Of a stretch of 64,000 bases of DNA, positions 1-10,922 are shown in pieces (within the stretch, counting starts at the first letter, position 1; the number at the start of each line of letters is the position of its first letter). A model generated the notes under the pieces. The model searched no databases. It was not told the origin of the DNA and saw only the letters and a list, made by a program, of their open reading frames with translations. The DNA is taken from the NCBI GenBank assembly GCA_905182565.1, contig CAJJCB010000026.1, forward strand, positions 124,001 to 188,000, in the 5' to 3' direction. Origin of the DNA: Acidimicrobiaceae bacterium (GTDB lineage: Bacteria; Actinomycetota; Acidimicrobiia; Acidimicrobiales; Poriferisodalaceae). The position numbers and the translations under genes are program-made.

Positions 1-507
1 TATTTAGCAGCGCATACTCTCATTTTAGTGTTTGCAGGTGTGCCTCTTCTCTATATCAACAGTTTGATGTGCCTTCCAAATAATAACGATGGAATGGAAA
101 AGAGGGGATTTAATCGGGCGATAAACCGACGATCGCTTAATCGTAAAGAGCTGTTACATGTCTTGGACGAGCAAAATATGGATCCAATAAATTTATTTGA
201 GGAGCTAAAACGAAGAGTGCAGATACGTCGTGCTCAACGAGCATTTCATCCTCAAGCGGGCCAAATTCATGTACATCTTGGAGATGAAGTATTTGGACTG
301 CTGCGGACCAGCGACGACGGGTTCCAAAAAATTTTATGCATAACAAATATTTGTTCCCGATTAGTCAATCTCGATGTGGAGAATATTCCGGCTTCGTTTC
401 GAGGAACCTTGATCGACCTATTGACGAACGTGCAAATAGATCTTGATAATGGGCTTCGGTTAGACCCTTATGGGACCTATTGGTTATCTCTTTCGACAGC
501 AGAATAA
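1..507 (+). CDS. Sucrose/glucosylglycerate phosphorylase (GH13_18), C-terminal part
   Basis: The reading frame is open from base 1, so the gene starts outside the window and only the last 168 residues are visible. The segment GVPLLYINSLMCLPNN, followed by GMEKRGFNRAINR, matches the end of the GH13_18 barrel (sucrose and glucosylglycerate phosphorylases). The remaining residues form the usual C-terminal beta domain (LLRTSDDGFQKILCITN). The family splits sugar glycosides with phosphate to give glucose 1-phosphate. Its neighbour is a convergent gpgS gene, which favours glucosylglycerate as the substrate; that is inference, because the specificity residues lie outside the window. The 3' end overlaps the 3' end of gpgS by 31 bases on the opposite strand. 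Confidence 0.85.
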   Translation, partial: YLAAHTLILVFAGVPLLYINSLMCLPNNNDGMEKRGFNRAINRRSLNRKELLHVLDEQNMDPINLFEELKRRVQIRRAQRAFHPQAGQIHVHLGDEVFGLLRTSDDGFQKILCITNICSRLVNLDVENIPASFRGTLIDLLTNVQIDLDNGLRLDPYGTYWLSLSTAE

Positions 508-1688
508 AGTTGAGCGAGTGTTCCAGGTAAATTATTTTCAATCTGCAACCAGCTAGGCATAGACCGAAAAGACCGATGGCCAGCCAGATGTTTTTCACCC
601 TCTTCGAGGAAACATTTTTCAAAGAGTCTGGCCGCTAATTGTTCTTCTTCTCTATTGTATTTAAAACCATTTATCTCAGAGTCATTGGCATAACGGTTAA
701 TGGCCTCTTGAGCATTCTGGCGGTAGGCAGTGCCTATAGAAGTTAGAGCCTCTCGTGTGATGAGAGCATTGTTATCAGCTAGCCCACTCAAAATTGTCTG
801 TAGAATATCTCTACTCATTTTGTGAAGGCCTAAATCAGAGTTATCTACGGAAAGAGATTGATGCTTATGGTCATAGCGAGAAGTAACAGCTATCTGGCAA
901 ATATTTTGGCGTTGATTAAGCCTATAAATCTCCGAAAGAACCCCAATCTCCAGCCCCCAATCACCAGGCATGCTAATTCTGTTAGCTAGCTCTTTACGCA
1001 TCGCAAATTCTCCTGCTAGAGGATACTTAAAGCTCCTGAGATAATTCAAATAATCAGAAGAACCGTAACACTGAGCGAGAGCATCTAACAAAGGGCTCGT
1101 GAGGAGTCGAACAAGTCGCCCACCGAAGTGAGATTCGGTAGCTCTGTAATAAAATCCTTTGGCGAAGGAATAATCGAAGGTCGGATGAGCTACCGGATAC
1201 AAGAGTCGAGTCAAAAGACTGGCATCATATGTAACTATGTCCGCATCATGCAAGGCAACTATCTCACCTTGAGCTGAACCCAAGAAATAGCCGAGGCAGT
1301 GCCAAACGTTGCGACCTTTGCCAGGTGCTGTGGCTGAAGAAAAATGATTACACAAAGATTCGCTCATAGAACTGACAGCAGGGCCGTCGTTCCAAATGAT
1401 TCTTATTTTTTGGGGCAGTACGGAGAAAAATTTTTTAGCCTCGTTGAACTGCTCAGGACTAGCTTGATCTAGACCTATTATTACTTCGCTTAAATAGTCT
1501 GCTCCTCGCAACTGAGTGACTATGTTTTTAAGTGCGGGTCGCTCCAGTTCTGAGATTAAACAAGGAATGATTATAGAAATAGGTCGACTCTTGCTCCATG
1601 AGCAAAGGTCCCGCTCAAGACTCTCTGAAGTTCTATTACTAAAATCGTGAAGAGTTGCGATTGATCCACTTTGAAGAAAATCTGTCAT
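477..1688 (-). CDS. gpgS: Glucosyl-3-phosphoglycerate synthase (GT81 family)
   Basis: A 403-residue GT-A glycosyltransferase. It has an N-terminal nucleotide-sugar fold (ISIIIPCLISE), a metal-binding DADIV motif in ALHDADIVTYD, the APGKGRNVWHCLGYF segment, and downstream GEFAMRKELA...PGDWGLEIGVLSEI and a DHKHQSLS element typical of glucosyl/mannosyl-3-phosphoglycerate synthases. The enzyme joins glucose from an NDP-glucose donor to 3-phosphoglycerate, the first step to the compatible solute glucosylglycerate or to methylglucose polysaccharide primers. It is longer than the mycobacterial enzyme (about 320 residues) and closer in length to the long bacterial form. ATG start with a GAGGT ribosome site just upstream. 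The phosphatase partner (GpgP) is not in the window. Confidence 0.85.
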   Translation of the reverse strand: MTDFLQSGSIATLHDFSNRTSESLERDLCSWSKSRPISIIIPCLISELERPALKNIVTQLRGADYLSEVIIGLDQASPEQFNEAKKFFSVLPQKIRIIWNDGPAVSSMSESLCNHFSSATAPGKGRNVWHCLGYFLGSAQGEIVALHDADIVTYDASLLTRLLYPVAHPTFDYSFAKGFYYRATESHFGGRLVRLLTSPLLDALAQCYGSSDYLNYLRSFKYPLAGEFAMRKELANRISMPGDWGLEIGVLSEIYRLNQRQNICQIAVTSRYDHKHQSLSVDNSDLGLHKMSRDILQTILSGLADNNALITREALTSIGTAYRQNAQEAINRYANDSEINGFKYNREEEQLAARLFEKCFLEEGEKHLAGHRSFRSMPSWLQIENNLPGTLAQLYSAVERDNQ

Positions 1689-1829
1689 AGTGACCTCGCA
1701 GATATTGAATACCTCTTGAATACAAACTTAGATGCTGAACGATGGCTTAAACGAATCTAATTGCGAAGTGGCATGAAATATTTCTCCCGGGCGGATTCGC
1801 TATAGAGGGCTCTGAGCGCGATAGATTGA

Positions 1830-3427
<1,598 letters not shown>

Positions 3428-3436
3428 CCGATATGT

Positions 3437-5956
3437 TTATTCAAGCTTCGCAACTGAAACAACTTGAAGTACTACCTCGCCGATCAACCTAGATGCCGCT
3501 AGATCTATTTCAGCCTGGACTCGCCATTCTTGGAAACCCTGAGGATCACAAATTATTTGTGTTACTAACCAACGGTCAATACTTCGTTCTCCAGACATAA
3601 ACCATTTAGCTGATCGTGCTTCAGGGTCCACGAGAATGACATCATGTTCTTGCCAATACGGTTCTAAAGCTAAAGATATTGACTCAGGATTACTGAGTTG
3701 AGCGCTAGTCAACTTAGCGCAATTGTCGTAGTCACGTTTCGAGAGCAACTGAAGCCACCTAAACAAGGCGTTTCTGACCATAACTAAAAAAGCCTGGTGC
3801 TGGAGCGTTATATCAAAGGGCGCTGTGGCTGCAGTCGGAGCGGTGACTATTTCGGGGTTCTTGAGCCTTTCCCACTCATCGATAAGGCTGCTATCGACTT
3901 GGCGAATTAATGTTCCTAGCCACTCTGTCAGCTCATAGACTTCCTCAGTTTTTGCTCTGATAGGTACCGTTTGATTGAGGGCTTTATAGCAATCCGTTAG
4001 GTATCTGAGGACAACCCCCTCACTACTTTTCAAACCATAATGGTTTATAAATTCTCGAAACGTCATTGCCCGTTCGAAAAGATCTCGAGCGACTGACTTC
4101 GGACGGATATTTTCGTGTGTAAGCCAAGGATGATGAATCGACCAGGCATCGAAGGTTGAGTAAAGAAAATCCTTAAGCGGCTTAGGATGTTCCACTTCAT
4201 CAAGCTTAGATATCCGGTCTTCGTACTCAACTCCTTCAGATTTCAACTCCCCGAGGAGCTCTGTACGTGCAAGGTCTATTTGTCGCGTGATAATGATCTT
4301 GGGATCTTCCAGTACCGATTCGACGACAGAAAGAAGATCTAAGCAATAAACAGGGTCATCAACGTTTAGAAACTCTAGAGCATCTAAGACGAACGGAGAT
4401 AGAGCTTGCGTCATGTTGAAATCCGATTGCAGCTCGATATTCAACCTTATGGATCGGCCTTTGCTATCGATGTCAGAAAGTTTTTCGACTACTGATGCTG
4501 CTAAAAGAGAGCGATAGATAGATATAGCGCGCCGAATGTGAGACCTGTTGGACACTCTGGTTTCGTGATTGTTTGTTAAGAGATTTTTCATCGCAGTAGC
4601 CCCATCGCCTGGTCTATCTAAAACATTAAGAAGCATTGAATGCGAAACTTCGAAACGTGATTGCATAGTTGCAGGTTGCCCGGTAATAAGTTTTTTAAAT
4701 GTGTCAGAATCCCAATGGACGTAACCGCGTTCCGGCGGTTTTTTACGCTGTATTTTTCGTTTCTTTTTAGTGTCATCACCAGCTTTTTTTAATGCTTTTT
4801 CGTTGTCGATAACGTGTTCCGGTGCTTGACACCATACGAATCCTTCATCATCGAATCCGCGTCTGCCGGCGCGCCCAGCTATCTGTTGGAAGTCGCGCAC
4901 CGTCAATATAGAAGTTTTACGACCGTCATATTTACAAAGTTGTGTGAAGAGAACAGTCCGAATGGGAATGTTGACACCGACTCCAAGAGTGTCGGTTCCA
5001 CAAATCAGTTTTAGTAAACCAGCCTGAGCGAGCCTTTCGACCAGTAGTCGATATTTAGGGAGTAGCCCAGCGTGATGGACTCCTATGCCATGCTTGATAT
5101 ATCTGCTGATTTCCTTCCCGAAAGGCGAATCAAACTTGAAATCTCCTATTTCTTGAATGATTTTCTGTTTCTCCTCTTTGTCAAGGATATTTATGCTCGT
5201 TAGCGCTTGAGCTCTTTCTGTGGCGGCTCTTTGAGTAAAGTGAACTACGTAAATTGGCGCACGGTTTAAAGCCAGTGACTCTTCGATCGACTCCAGAAGG
5301 GGAGTTTCTCTGTACTCCCAAGAAAGTGGAACAGGTCTAACAGTTCCCGAGACAGAAGCAACTGATCGAAAGGTTCTATCTTGTAAGTCATCTGCAAAAA
5401 AAGCAGAAGGGCCGAGCGTTGCGCTCATAAGGAGAAATTGAGTGTTCTTCAATTCAAGAAGTGGGACTTGCCAAGCCCACCCTCGGTCCCTATCTGAGTA
5501 ATAATGAAATTCATCAACTACTAGATTGTCAATGGGTGCATCTGCCCCATGTCTGAGAGCTAGATTTGCGACAATTTCTTGTGTGCAACAGATAATTGGT
5601 GCTGTTGCATTTACTGATGCATCACCAGTGATCATGCCAACGTTGTCTGGTCCAAACTCTTTACATAATGAGAAAAATTTTTCCGATACTAAGGCTTTTA
5701 TTGGTGCGCTATAGAAGCTCCGCTCTCCTTTTGAAAGTGCGTCAAAGTGGGCAGCTAACGCTACAAGTGATTTACCTGAACCTGTAGGTGTGCTCAAAAT
5801 GACATGGTTGCCTCCAAAAAATTCAAGGATGGCTTCCTCTTGGGCGGGGTAGAGCTCAAGTCCCTGATCAGTTGTGTAGCGCAGAAAATTATCTAGCAAG
5901 CTCTCAGGGGTGGGATCTCTAGGAACATAACTTGTAAGAGGCGTAAGTTGGTTCAT
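3437..5956 (-). CDS. Ski2-like DEAD/DEAH-box helicase with DUF3516 C-terminus
   Basis: An 839-residue superfamily 2 helicase. Walker A is STPTGSGKS near residue 60, motif II is VVDEFHYYS (a DEFH variant of DEVH), motif III is LLMSATLG, and motif VI is QIAGRAGRRGFDDEG. These place it among Ski2/Mtr4/HelY RNA helicases. A basic stretch (KKKRKIQRKK) precedes GYVHWDSDTFKKLITGQ, which starts the actinobacterial DUF3516-type C-terminal region. Probable role: ATP-driven unwinding of structured RNA in turnover or processing. Its ATG overlaps the stop of the upstream oxidase by 4 bases, so the two are probably translated from one message. Confidence 0.85.
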   Translation of the reverse strand: MNQLTPLTSYVPRDPTPESLLDNFLRYTTDQGLELYPAQEEAILEFFGGNHVILSTPTGSGKSLVALAAHFDALSKGERSFYSAPIKALVSEKFFSLCKEFGPDNVGMITGDASVNATAPIICCTQEIVANLALRHGADAPIDNLVVDEFHYYSDRDRGWAWQVPLLELKNTQFLLMSATLGPSAFFADDLQDRTFRSVASVSGTVRPVPLSWEYRETPLLESIEESLALNRAPIYVVHFTQRAATERAQALTSINILDKEEKQKIIQEIGDFKFDSPFGKEISRYIKHGIGVHHAGLLPKYRLLVERLAQAGLLKLICGTDTLGVGVNIPIRTVLFTQLCKYDGRKTSILTVRDFQQIAGRAGRRGFDDEGFVWCQAPEHVIDNEKALKKAGDDTKKKRKIQRKKPPERGYVHWDSDTFKKLITGQPATMQSRFEVSHSMLLNVLDRPGDGATAMKNLLTNNHETRVSNRSHIRRAISIYRSLLAASVVEKLSDIDSKGRSIRLNIELQSDFNMTQALSPFVLDALEFLNVDDPVYCLDLLSVVESVLEDPKIIITRQIDLARTELLGELKSEGVEYEDRISKLDEVEHPKPLKDFLYSTFDAWSIHHPWLTHENIRPKSVARDLFERAMTFREFINHYGLKSSEGVVLRYLTDCYKALNQTVPIRAKTEEVYELTEWLGTLIRQVDSSLIDEWERLKNPEIVTAPTAATAPFDITLQHQAFLVMVRNALFRWLQLLSKRDYDNCAKLTSAQLSNPESISLALEPYWQEHDVILVDPEARSAKWFMSGERSIDRWLVTQIICDPQGFQEWRVQAEIDLAASRLIGEVVLQVVSVAKLE

Positions 5957-7128
5957 TCGGGACGAAGGGCGCTTAGTTGCTCATTGATGAGCACTTTTTT
6001 AGGATCTACCAAATCTCGAATTTCCCACCAGTCGCTCCACCGGTCATAGTCCGCCATGAGGTCATTTCCTGACAAGTAGTGAACTTTACCCCAATGCGGT
6101 CGCCCTTCAAAACCTCGAAAGATTTCCTCGGCATCTCGGTAGTATTTTTCCTCATCTTTGTCGACCGCCTGGTGAATGGAGATCGTCACGGTCTTGCGGC
6201 CGCGAGCTGGCGAAATCCATAAATCATCTGCTTTAACCGTTCGGTACTCAACCGGCCACTTAATATCTTTGTGTTTATTCTTGATTAAGTCTCTTAAGGC
6301 ATGGATACAAGATGGTCCATGGTGTGAAGGAATTGCGTACTCCATCTCTGTATGGGGAGTAAGCCGTTGATTAGATAGGACTTCAAAGTTCCACCCTCGT
6401 CTATTCCCTTCCTCACCTATCGGATAGATAGGTAACTTTTCTGTCTCGTTAGTCGCCTTGCAGATGGCTTCGGTTCGGCCCGGATACCAAAAATATTCAA
6501 AATGTCGAGAAGCGGAGGTTAGATAATCGATGTTTTCCATGACATCATCGATAGGAGTTAAGGTTTTTTGCTCCTCAAGTCGATATGCCTCACGTACTTT
6601 TAAAGTTACTTCAGTTACGATCCCAACGGCTCCGAGTGAAAGTCGTGCTGCCTGGAACAAGTCTGGTTCTTTCGACGCGCTGCACTCTACTTCAGAACCA
6701 TCAACGAGAATAATTTTTAATGCTGTGACGTAACTTGTGATACTTCCGAGGTCTATACCGGTTCCATGGGTGCCTGTCGCAATCGAACCTGCGATCGTCT
6801 GATCATCTATGTCACCTTGATTTATAAGAGCTAGTCCGTGATCGTGAAGTGGCCGACCGCAGGCATGAATTTTGGTTCCTCCACGGAAAGTAGCGGTCAT
6901 TTCTTTCTTATTCACAGACACCAAACCTGATAAGGGTCGCGTGTCAAGGATGACGCCACTGGTGGGAATCAGCTGATAATGAGAGTGTCCTGTGCCAAGG
7001 GTTCTGACCGTGTAACCGGACTGCGAAGCCAAAATAAGTTCAGCCCGAATTGCTTCAGCGGTTGCTACTTGAACTATTCGTCTCGGAGACGAAGTAATTT
7101 TTCCTGACCAGTTGGACCATTGAGCCAT
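5953..7128 (-). CDS. FAD-linked aldonolactone oxidase (arabinono/gulono-1,4-lactone oxidase type)
   Basis: A 391-residue VAO-family flavoprotein. The N-terminal PCMH-type FAD domain contains TLGTGHSHY, whose histidine is the usual covalent 8-alpha attachment site in this family, followed by INQGDIDDQTIAGSIATGTHG. The C-terminal ALO domain has the HWGK signature (GRPHWGKVHYL) and ends with DPKKVLINEQL. The family oxidises sugar gamma-lactones or alditols with oxygen or another acceptor. The exact substrate cannot be read from the sequence. It is the first gene of a two-gene unit with the helicase (ATGA overlap). Confidence 0.8.
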   Translation of the reverse strand: MAQWSNWSGKITSSPRRIVQVATAEAIRAELILASQSGYTVRTLGTGHSHYQLIPTSGVILDTRPLSGLVSVNKKEMTATFRGGTKIHACGRPLHDHGLALINQGDIDDQTIAGSIATGTHGTGIDLGSITSYVTALKIILVDGSEVECSASKEPDLFQAARLSLGAVGIVTEVTLKVREAYRLEEQKTLTPIDDVMENIDYLTSASRHFEYFWYPGRTEAICKATNETEKLPIYPIGEEGNRRGWNFEVLSNQRLTPHTEMEYAIPSHHGPSCIHALRDLIKNKHKDIKWPVEYRTVKADDLWISPARGRKTVTISIHQAVDKDEEKYYRDAEEIFRGFEGRPHWGKVHYLSGNDLMADYDRWSDWWEIRDLVDPKKVLINEQLSALRPE

Positions 7129-7155
7129 GAAGAGGAGCCTAGGCTCACGAACGCT

Positions 7156-7440
7156 ATGCCATTGCTTCTTCTTCCAAGCCCACCGGTTTCAAATGTTGCT
7201 GGACGTCAAGGATTGTCGCTTGACGGGCAATAGGTGTTTGTGCCAGATCCAGAATCTGTCTTGGCGATATCAGATATAAACAATGGGACTTTTGATAGTT
7301 CGAATAAGTTTTCGGTTCCCGGAGATTGGAATTATCAACGACCAGAATGCTTTCATTATGAAGGGCCGGCCTGGTTCAGTAAAGTCTTTAGCTATGACCG
7401 GGTAGTTGGTAGGCGCGTTTTCGCGTACATTGCCGGTTAG
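7156..7440 (+). pseudogene. Decayed N-terminal domain of a glycoside hydrolase family 2 enzyme
   Basis: One frame reads PLLLLPSPPVSNVAGRQGL, SLDGQ, a TAG stop at 7231, then VFVPDPES, then VPGDWNYQRPECFHYEGPAW and FSKVFSYD...GRRVFAYIAG, then a second TAG at 7438. This follows the order of the sugar-binding domain of beta-glucuronidase/beta-galactosidase-like GH2 proteins, where a Trp codon (TGG) is expected at the first stop. Just after the second stop another frame briefly continues the family pattern (VSHHCKYNN). The jelly-roll and catalytic barrel are missing. Up to 7743 the frame stays open, but I cannot match it to GH2. A gene remnant, not a working enzyme. Confidence 0.65.
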
Positions 7441-7739
7441 CCATCACTGCAAATACAACAATTTGTTTTTGAGGGGACCCCAGCGTCTCTAGGCTCTCGG
7501 GGAACTGAAACAATTTTAGGAACTGAAGAGAGTCAGAGTCCTTTAGTGCGTTCCTTCCTGGAACTAGAATCAGAGCTTCAATCATCAGTTGGCGTAACAA
7601 TTGAAATCTTGAAAAACCTGGCCTCAAAAAGATATTTGCGTCCTGGTCTCGAAGATGGATATTGCAGGCGAGGCCTGCTTTCCGAAGATCACGTACCCAA
7701 AGATAGTTATCGGTGGCTGAGCAGATACAACGAGCGCAA

Positions 7740-8741
7740 TTAAGCGTTTCTGCCTGGCCATACGGAGGGGTTAAGAATGTTGCGAGGACGTTCTTTAGAT
7801 AAAGCTGTTAAGACCTCTTCAATGGCCATAGAGAAGATTCTTCTTCCGCCTGCTGATGTAGCTGACGCAACGTGAGGGGTGACGATTACGTCATCTCGAC
7901 TGAGCATAGGGTGGCCGGCTGGAAGCGGTTCAGGGTCCGTCACATCTACCGCAACTCCGCGAATTTTGCCGCTATCTAGCCCACGCAGCAATGCATTATC
8001 ATCAACTAGAGCTCCTCGAGCTGTGTTGATTATGTAAACCCCATTTTTCATCGAGCTAATTAGTTTGGTTCCCACTAGATGGTGGGTATCGGCGCTCAAA
8101 GGTGCATGAATAGATACTACATCGGCCTCTGCGACAGCTTGTTCGAGTGTGCTAGCTCGTTCTACTTGTATCTCCTGAAACCGTTCAGCTGGCGCAAATG
8201 GGTCGTAAGCTACCACGTGCATCCCTATGCTCTTAGCGATATTTGCGACACGACTAGCTATACGTCCTAGTCCAACCAGCGCAAGTCTGCTGTCGTGGAG
8301 CTCTAAGGCATTATGCGTAGCCCAATAGTTACCTTCTCCGCGATTTAGTTTGTTCTCGCTCGTTTTTAAACCTTTTGTAATAGCAAAAATCAGCGCCATA
8401 GCCTGTTCTGCTGTCGAAATTGTAGGACCGTCTGGAGTGTTGCAACAGGCAATTCCAAACTGCATGGCATCTTCAAGATCGAGATTATCGAAGCCGATGC
8501 CAGCCCGTGCTACTACTTTGAGGCTTGGGGTCTTCTCATAAATAGTTCGGTCATATCTTATAGAGGCCCCTGCGACGATTCCGTCAGCTTTGTCAATTCC
8601 CTCGAGCAAGTCTTGAGACATTGGCCATATCGCATGTGCTCTCTCATGCACTAAGTCCCGCATATTCTCGGCTAACGGCCGATCAAACCATATTGTGGGA
8701 AGTTTGTTCATGGCGTAAAGAATAGAACCCATTGAGCACAA
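7740..8741 (-). CDS. D-isomer-specific 2-hydroxyacid dehydrogenase
   Basis: A 333-residue NAD-dependent dehydrogenase of the phosphoglycerate dehydrogenase/glyoxylate reductase family. Visible signatures are VVARAGIGFDNLDLEDA in the catalytic domain, a Rossmann motif LALVGLGRIASRVA, VSIHAPLSADTHHLVG, IINTARGALVDDNALL with the substrate-binding Arg, and VTPHVASAT with the catalytic His. There is no C-terminal ACT domain, so it is not the regulated SerA form. The longest frame starts at a TTG; an ATG ten codons in (8711, MNKLPTIWFDRP) fits the family start better. It is divergent from the P450 gene, and its stop touches the end of the GH2 remnant region. Confidence 0.85.
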   Translation of the reverse strand: MCSMGSILYAMNKLPTIWFDRPLAENMRDLVHERAHAIWPMSQDLLEGIDKADGIVAGASIRYDRTIYEKTPSLKVVARAGIGFDNLDLEDAMQFGIACCNTPDGPTISTAEQAMALIFAITKGLKTSENKLNRGEGNYWATHNALELHDSRLALVGLGRIASRVANIAKSIGMHVVAYDPFAPAERFQEIQVERASTLEQAVAEADVVSIHAPLSADTHHLVGTKLISSMKNGVYIINTARGALVDDNALLRGLDSGKIRGVAVDVTDPEPLPAGHPMLSRDDVIVTPHVASATSAGGRRIFSMAIEEVLTALSKERPRNILNPSVWPGRNA

Positions 8742-8784
8742 GATGTTTAATCGGGCTAAAATTATCCTGGGGAGATGATTATCT

Positions 8785-10074
8785 ATGAATCTTGACGCAC
8801 TAGTAATCCATGATCTTGATCGCTACAAAAAAGAGGGTTATCCATGGAAAGAATGGGACATGTTCAGAGAGCAAGCTCCGGTTTACTGGTATGAACGGGA
8901 TGGAATTAAGCCATTTTGGTCAATTACGCGCTACGCGGATGTTAGACGAGTCTCAGGAGACAATGATAATTTTGTAAATGGTGGCGGAAGGCTCCGACTT
9001 GACCTTCAAGATCGTGATGAACGGTTTTGGCAGGGGTATCGCGAGCGTATGACAAATCGCGGGTGGGACCCTGAGGAACCACCTGATTTTATATATACAG
9101 ATAAGCCTGACCATTGGGATATGAGAAGACTCGTGTCTCCTGAGTTTACGCCAAAAGCAATGCGAGCACGTGAAGAATCGCTCCGCCTCCATGCTGGTTA
9201 TTTTGTCCAAGAGTTTAAAGATCGCCTGCGTACCGATGGGGAAGCTGATCTGGTTGAAGATCTTTCAGTGAAACTTCCTTTAGCTACGATTTGCGAGATG
9301 ATGGGTGCATCTCCAGATGATTGGTCTTCAGTTCATAAATGGACAGCTGTCATGTTCGATGATCCAAATCTTATGAACTTTGCTAAGCCTGATGAGACGA
9401 AGAAGCAAATGCGGCGACGAATGTTTCTCGAGTTTGAAGAATGGATATTTGATCAAATAAAAAACCGCCGAGCAGATGGAGCTAGTGGACCAGACTTGAT
9501 ATCGATTCTTCTAAGATCTGAAGTAAAAGGAGAGCCGTTAACTGCACAGCAACTACTTGGGTACATAAAAGTTTTAATTGCAGCTGGCAATGAAACAACT
9601 AGAAATGCTGCAACTGGGGGAATGATTGCTTTATTACATCATCAGGAGGAGCTCACATTTTTGGCACAAAATATTGATGATAAGAAAGTACTCGATAATG
9701 CTGTAGAAGAAATCCTTCGATGGAGCTCACCTGTAATTCAGTTTGCTCGCGTGTGTGCGACCGATACTGAAATAGGTGGGCAAATAATCAAGAAGGGTGA
9801 GCATGTGGGTATTTGGCATGCATCAGCTAATCGCGATAGTAGGCAGTTTCCAGATCCATACAAATTCGATGTGCAGCGGTTTCCAAATGACCATGTCGCA
9901 TTTGGTCACGGTGCTCATTTCTGTTTAGGAACTCATTTAGCTCGCTGGGAGCTTCGGTCATTTTTTAGCGCTGTAGTGCCGGTGCTATCGAATGTCGCAT
10001 TGTCTGGTGAAATGGAACGTATCGGCCATCTACACGTCGGACCTATCCAAAAACAGATGGTTGTTGCGAATTAA
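8785..10074 (+). CDS. Cytochrome P450 monooxygenase
   Basis: A complete 429-residue soluble bacterial P450. The I-helix oxygen-activation motif AAGNETT lies at 266-272, the ExxR pair is in EEILRW, and the heme-binding loop FGHGAHFCLG has its cysteine ligand at residue 380. The domain order and the N-terminal YWYERDGIKPFWSITRYADV resemble the actinobacterial CYP124/125/142-type group acting on sterol or terpenoid side chains; the substrate is inference. Ferredoxin and reductase partners are not adjacent. The ribosome site GGGGAGATGATT supports the ATG. The gene is divergent from the 2-hydroxyacid dehydrogenase. Confidence 0.95.
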   Translation: MNLDALVIHDLDRYKKEGYPWKEWDMFREQAPVYWYERDGIKPFWSITRYADVRRVSGDNDNFVNGGGRLRLDLQDRDERFWQGYRERMTNRGWDPEEPPDFIYTDKPDHWDMRRLVSPEFTPKAMRAREESLRLHAGYFVQEFKDRLRTDGEADLVEDLSVKLPLATICEMMGASPDDWSSVHKWTAVMFDDPNLMNFAKPDETKKQMRRRMFLEFEEWIFDQIKNRRADGASGPDLISILLRSEVKGEPLTAQQLLGYIKVLIAAGNETTRNAATGGMIALLHHQEELTFLAQNIDDKKVLDNAVEEILRWSSPVIQFARVCATDTEIGGQIIKKGEHVGIWHASANRDSRQFPDPYKFDVQRFPNDHVAFGHGAHFCLGTHLARWELRSFFSAVVPVLSNVALSGEMERIGHLHVGPIQKQMVVAN

Positions 10075-10085
10075 GATTTCTAACA

Positions 10086-10922
10086 CTAGTGACCCAAGGT
10101 TATTCCTGCCCATTGTTGTTGGTCATCAGAAATTAGTTTGGTGGTGAATAGTCGAAGAGGGTAGAACGCTTCGACTACCGACTTGATTTGGTGTTCTAGA
10201 AGTCCACACAATAGTAACTGTCCTTCGGGCTTAATTTTCAAAACCAGATGTTTTGCAATTTGAGTTAAAACATGTGGCAAAATATTTGCCACTACCACAT
10301 CAAATGTTTCTTGAATTTCTTCTATGGGAGATGAGGAAGAGGATACAAATTCGCTGACGCCGTTAGCTTCCGCATTCTGGTTGGTCAGAATGAGAGACTC
10401 CCGCTCAATGTCGACTCCGAGAACGCGAACGGCGCCTAAGCGCGCTGATGCGACTGCTAAAATTCCGCTTCCACAACCAACATCTAGAACTGATTCATTT
10501 CCTTCTAAGACTATTTCAAGATGCTCTAAAGCGAGTTGAGTCGATGGATGGCTGCCAGAGCCAAATGAATGGCCTGGTTCAATATGAATGACCAGCTCAT
10601 TGGCCTTAGCGTCGTAAGGCAACCAGGGAGGGCGAATGACTAATCGACTTCCAACATGGTAGACGATTGCATGATCTCGCCAAAGGTCTAGGTATTCTCG
10701 TGAAGAAAATTCTTCGAGAGTCGCAGGGTACACGAGTGCAGCAGCAGCTTTGGTGGCTTCATGGACTGATCTGAACCCTGCCAGAAGCAAGACCTCATTA
10801 ACACCATTTTGTTCCTCAATGCCAGTAGTTCCGAGCTCCCAAAGTTGTCCGCAGACATTGTCAATTTCAAGCTGTGGAACTTCAATTTTTAATCTTGCTT
10901 CCATATTGTTTAGCTCGGTCAC
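10086..10922 (-). CDS. prmA: Ribosomal protein L11 methyltransferase
   Basis: A class I SAM-dependent methyltransferase of up to 278 residues. It carries the PrmA segment IEPGHSFGSGSHPSTQLALE, the SAM-binding loop VLDVGCGSGILAVASARLG, the acidic VLGVDIE strand and the VVANILPHVL motif. PrmA trimethylates lysines and the N-terminus of ribosomal protein L11. The N-terminal domain is shorter than in E. coli. The longest frame begins with GTG at 10922, inside a perfect inverted repeat. The ATG at 10904 (MEARLKIEVPQ) is an equally plausible start and would leave the repeat in the leader. Confidence 0.85.
   Translation of the reverse strand: MTELNNMEARLKIEVPQLEIDNVCGQLWELGTTGIEEQNGVNEVLLLAGFRSVHEATKAAAALVYPATLEEFSSREYLDLWRDHAIVYHVGSRLVIRPPWLPYDAKANELVIHIEPGHSFGSGSHPSTQLALEHLEIVLEGNESVLDVGCGSGILAVASARLGAVRVLGVDIERESLILTNQNAEANGVSEFVSSSSSPIEEIQETFDVVVANILPHVLTQIAKHLVLKIKPEGQLLLCGLLEHQIKSVVEAFYPLRLFTTKLISDDQQQWAGITLGH

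Noticed and set aside
3437-5956. Cas3-like or defence helicase
   Set aside because: Motif VI QIAGRAGRRG and the DUF3516-type tail belong to the Ski2/HelY RNA helicase group, and no defence genes adjoin.
7228-7236. Recoding of the TAG at 7231 in the GH2 remnant, by analogy with the UGSC gene
   Set aside because: TAG is not a selenocysteine codon, a second TAG and a frame change follow, and the catalytic domain is missing, so decay explains it better.
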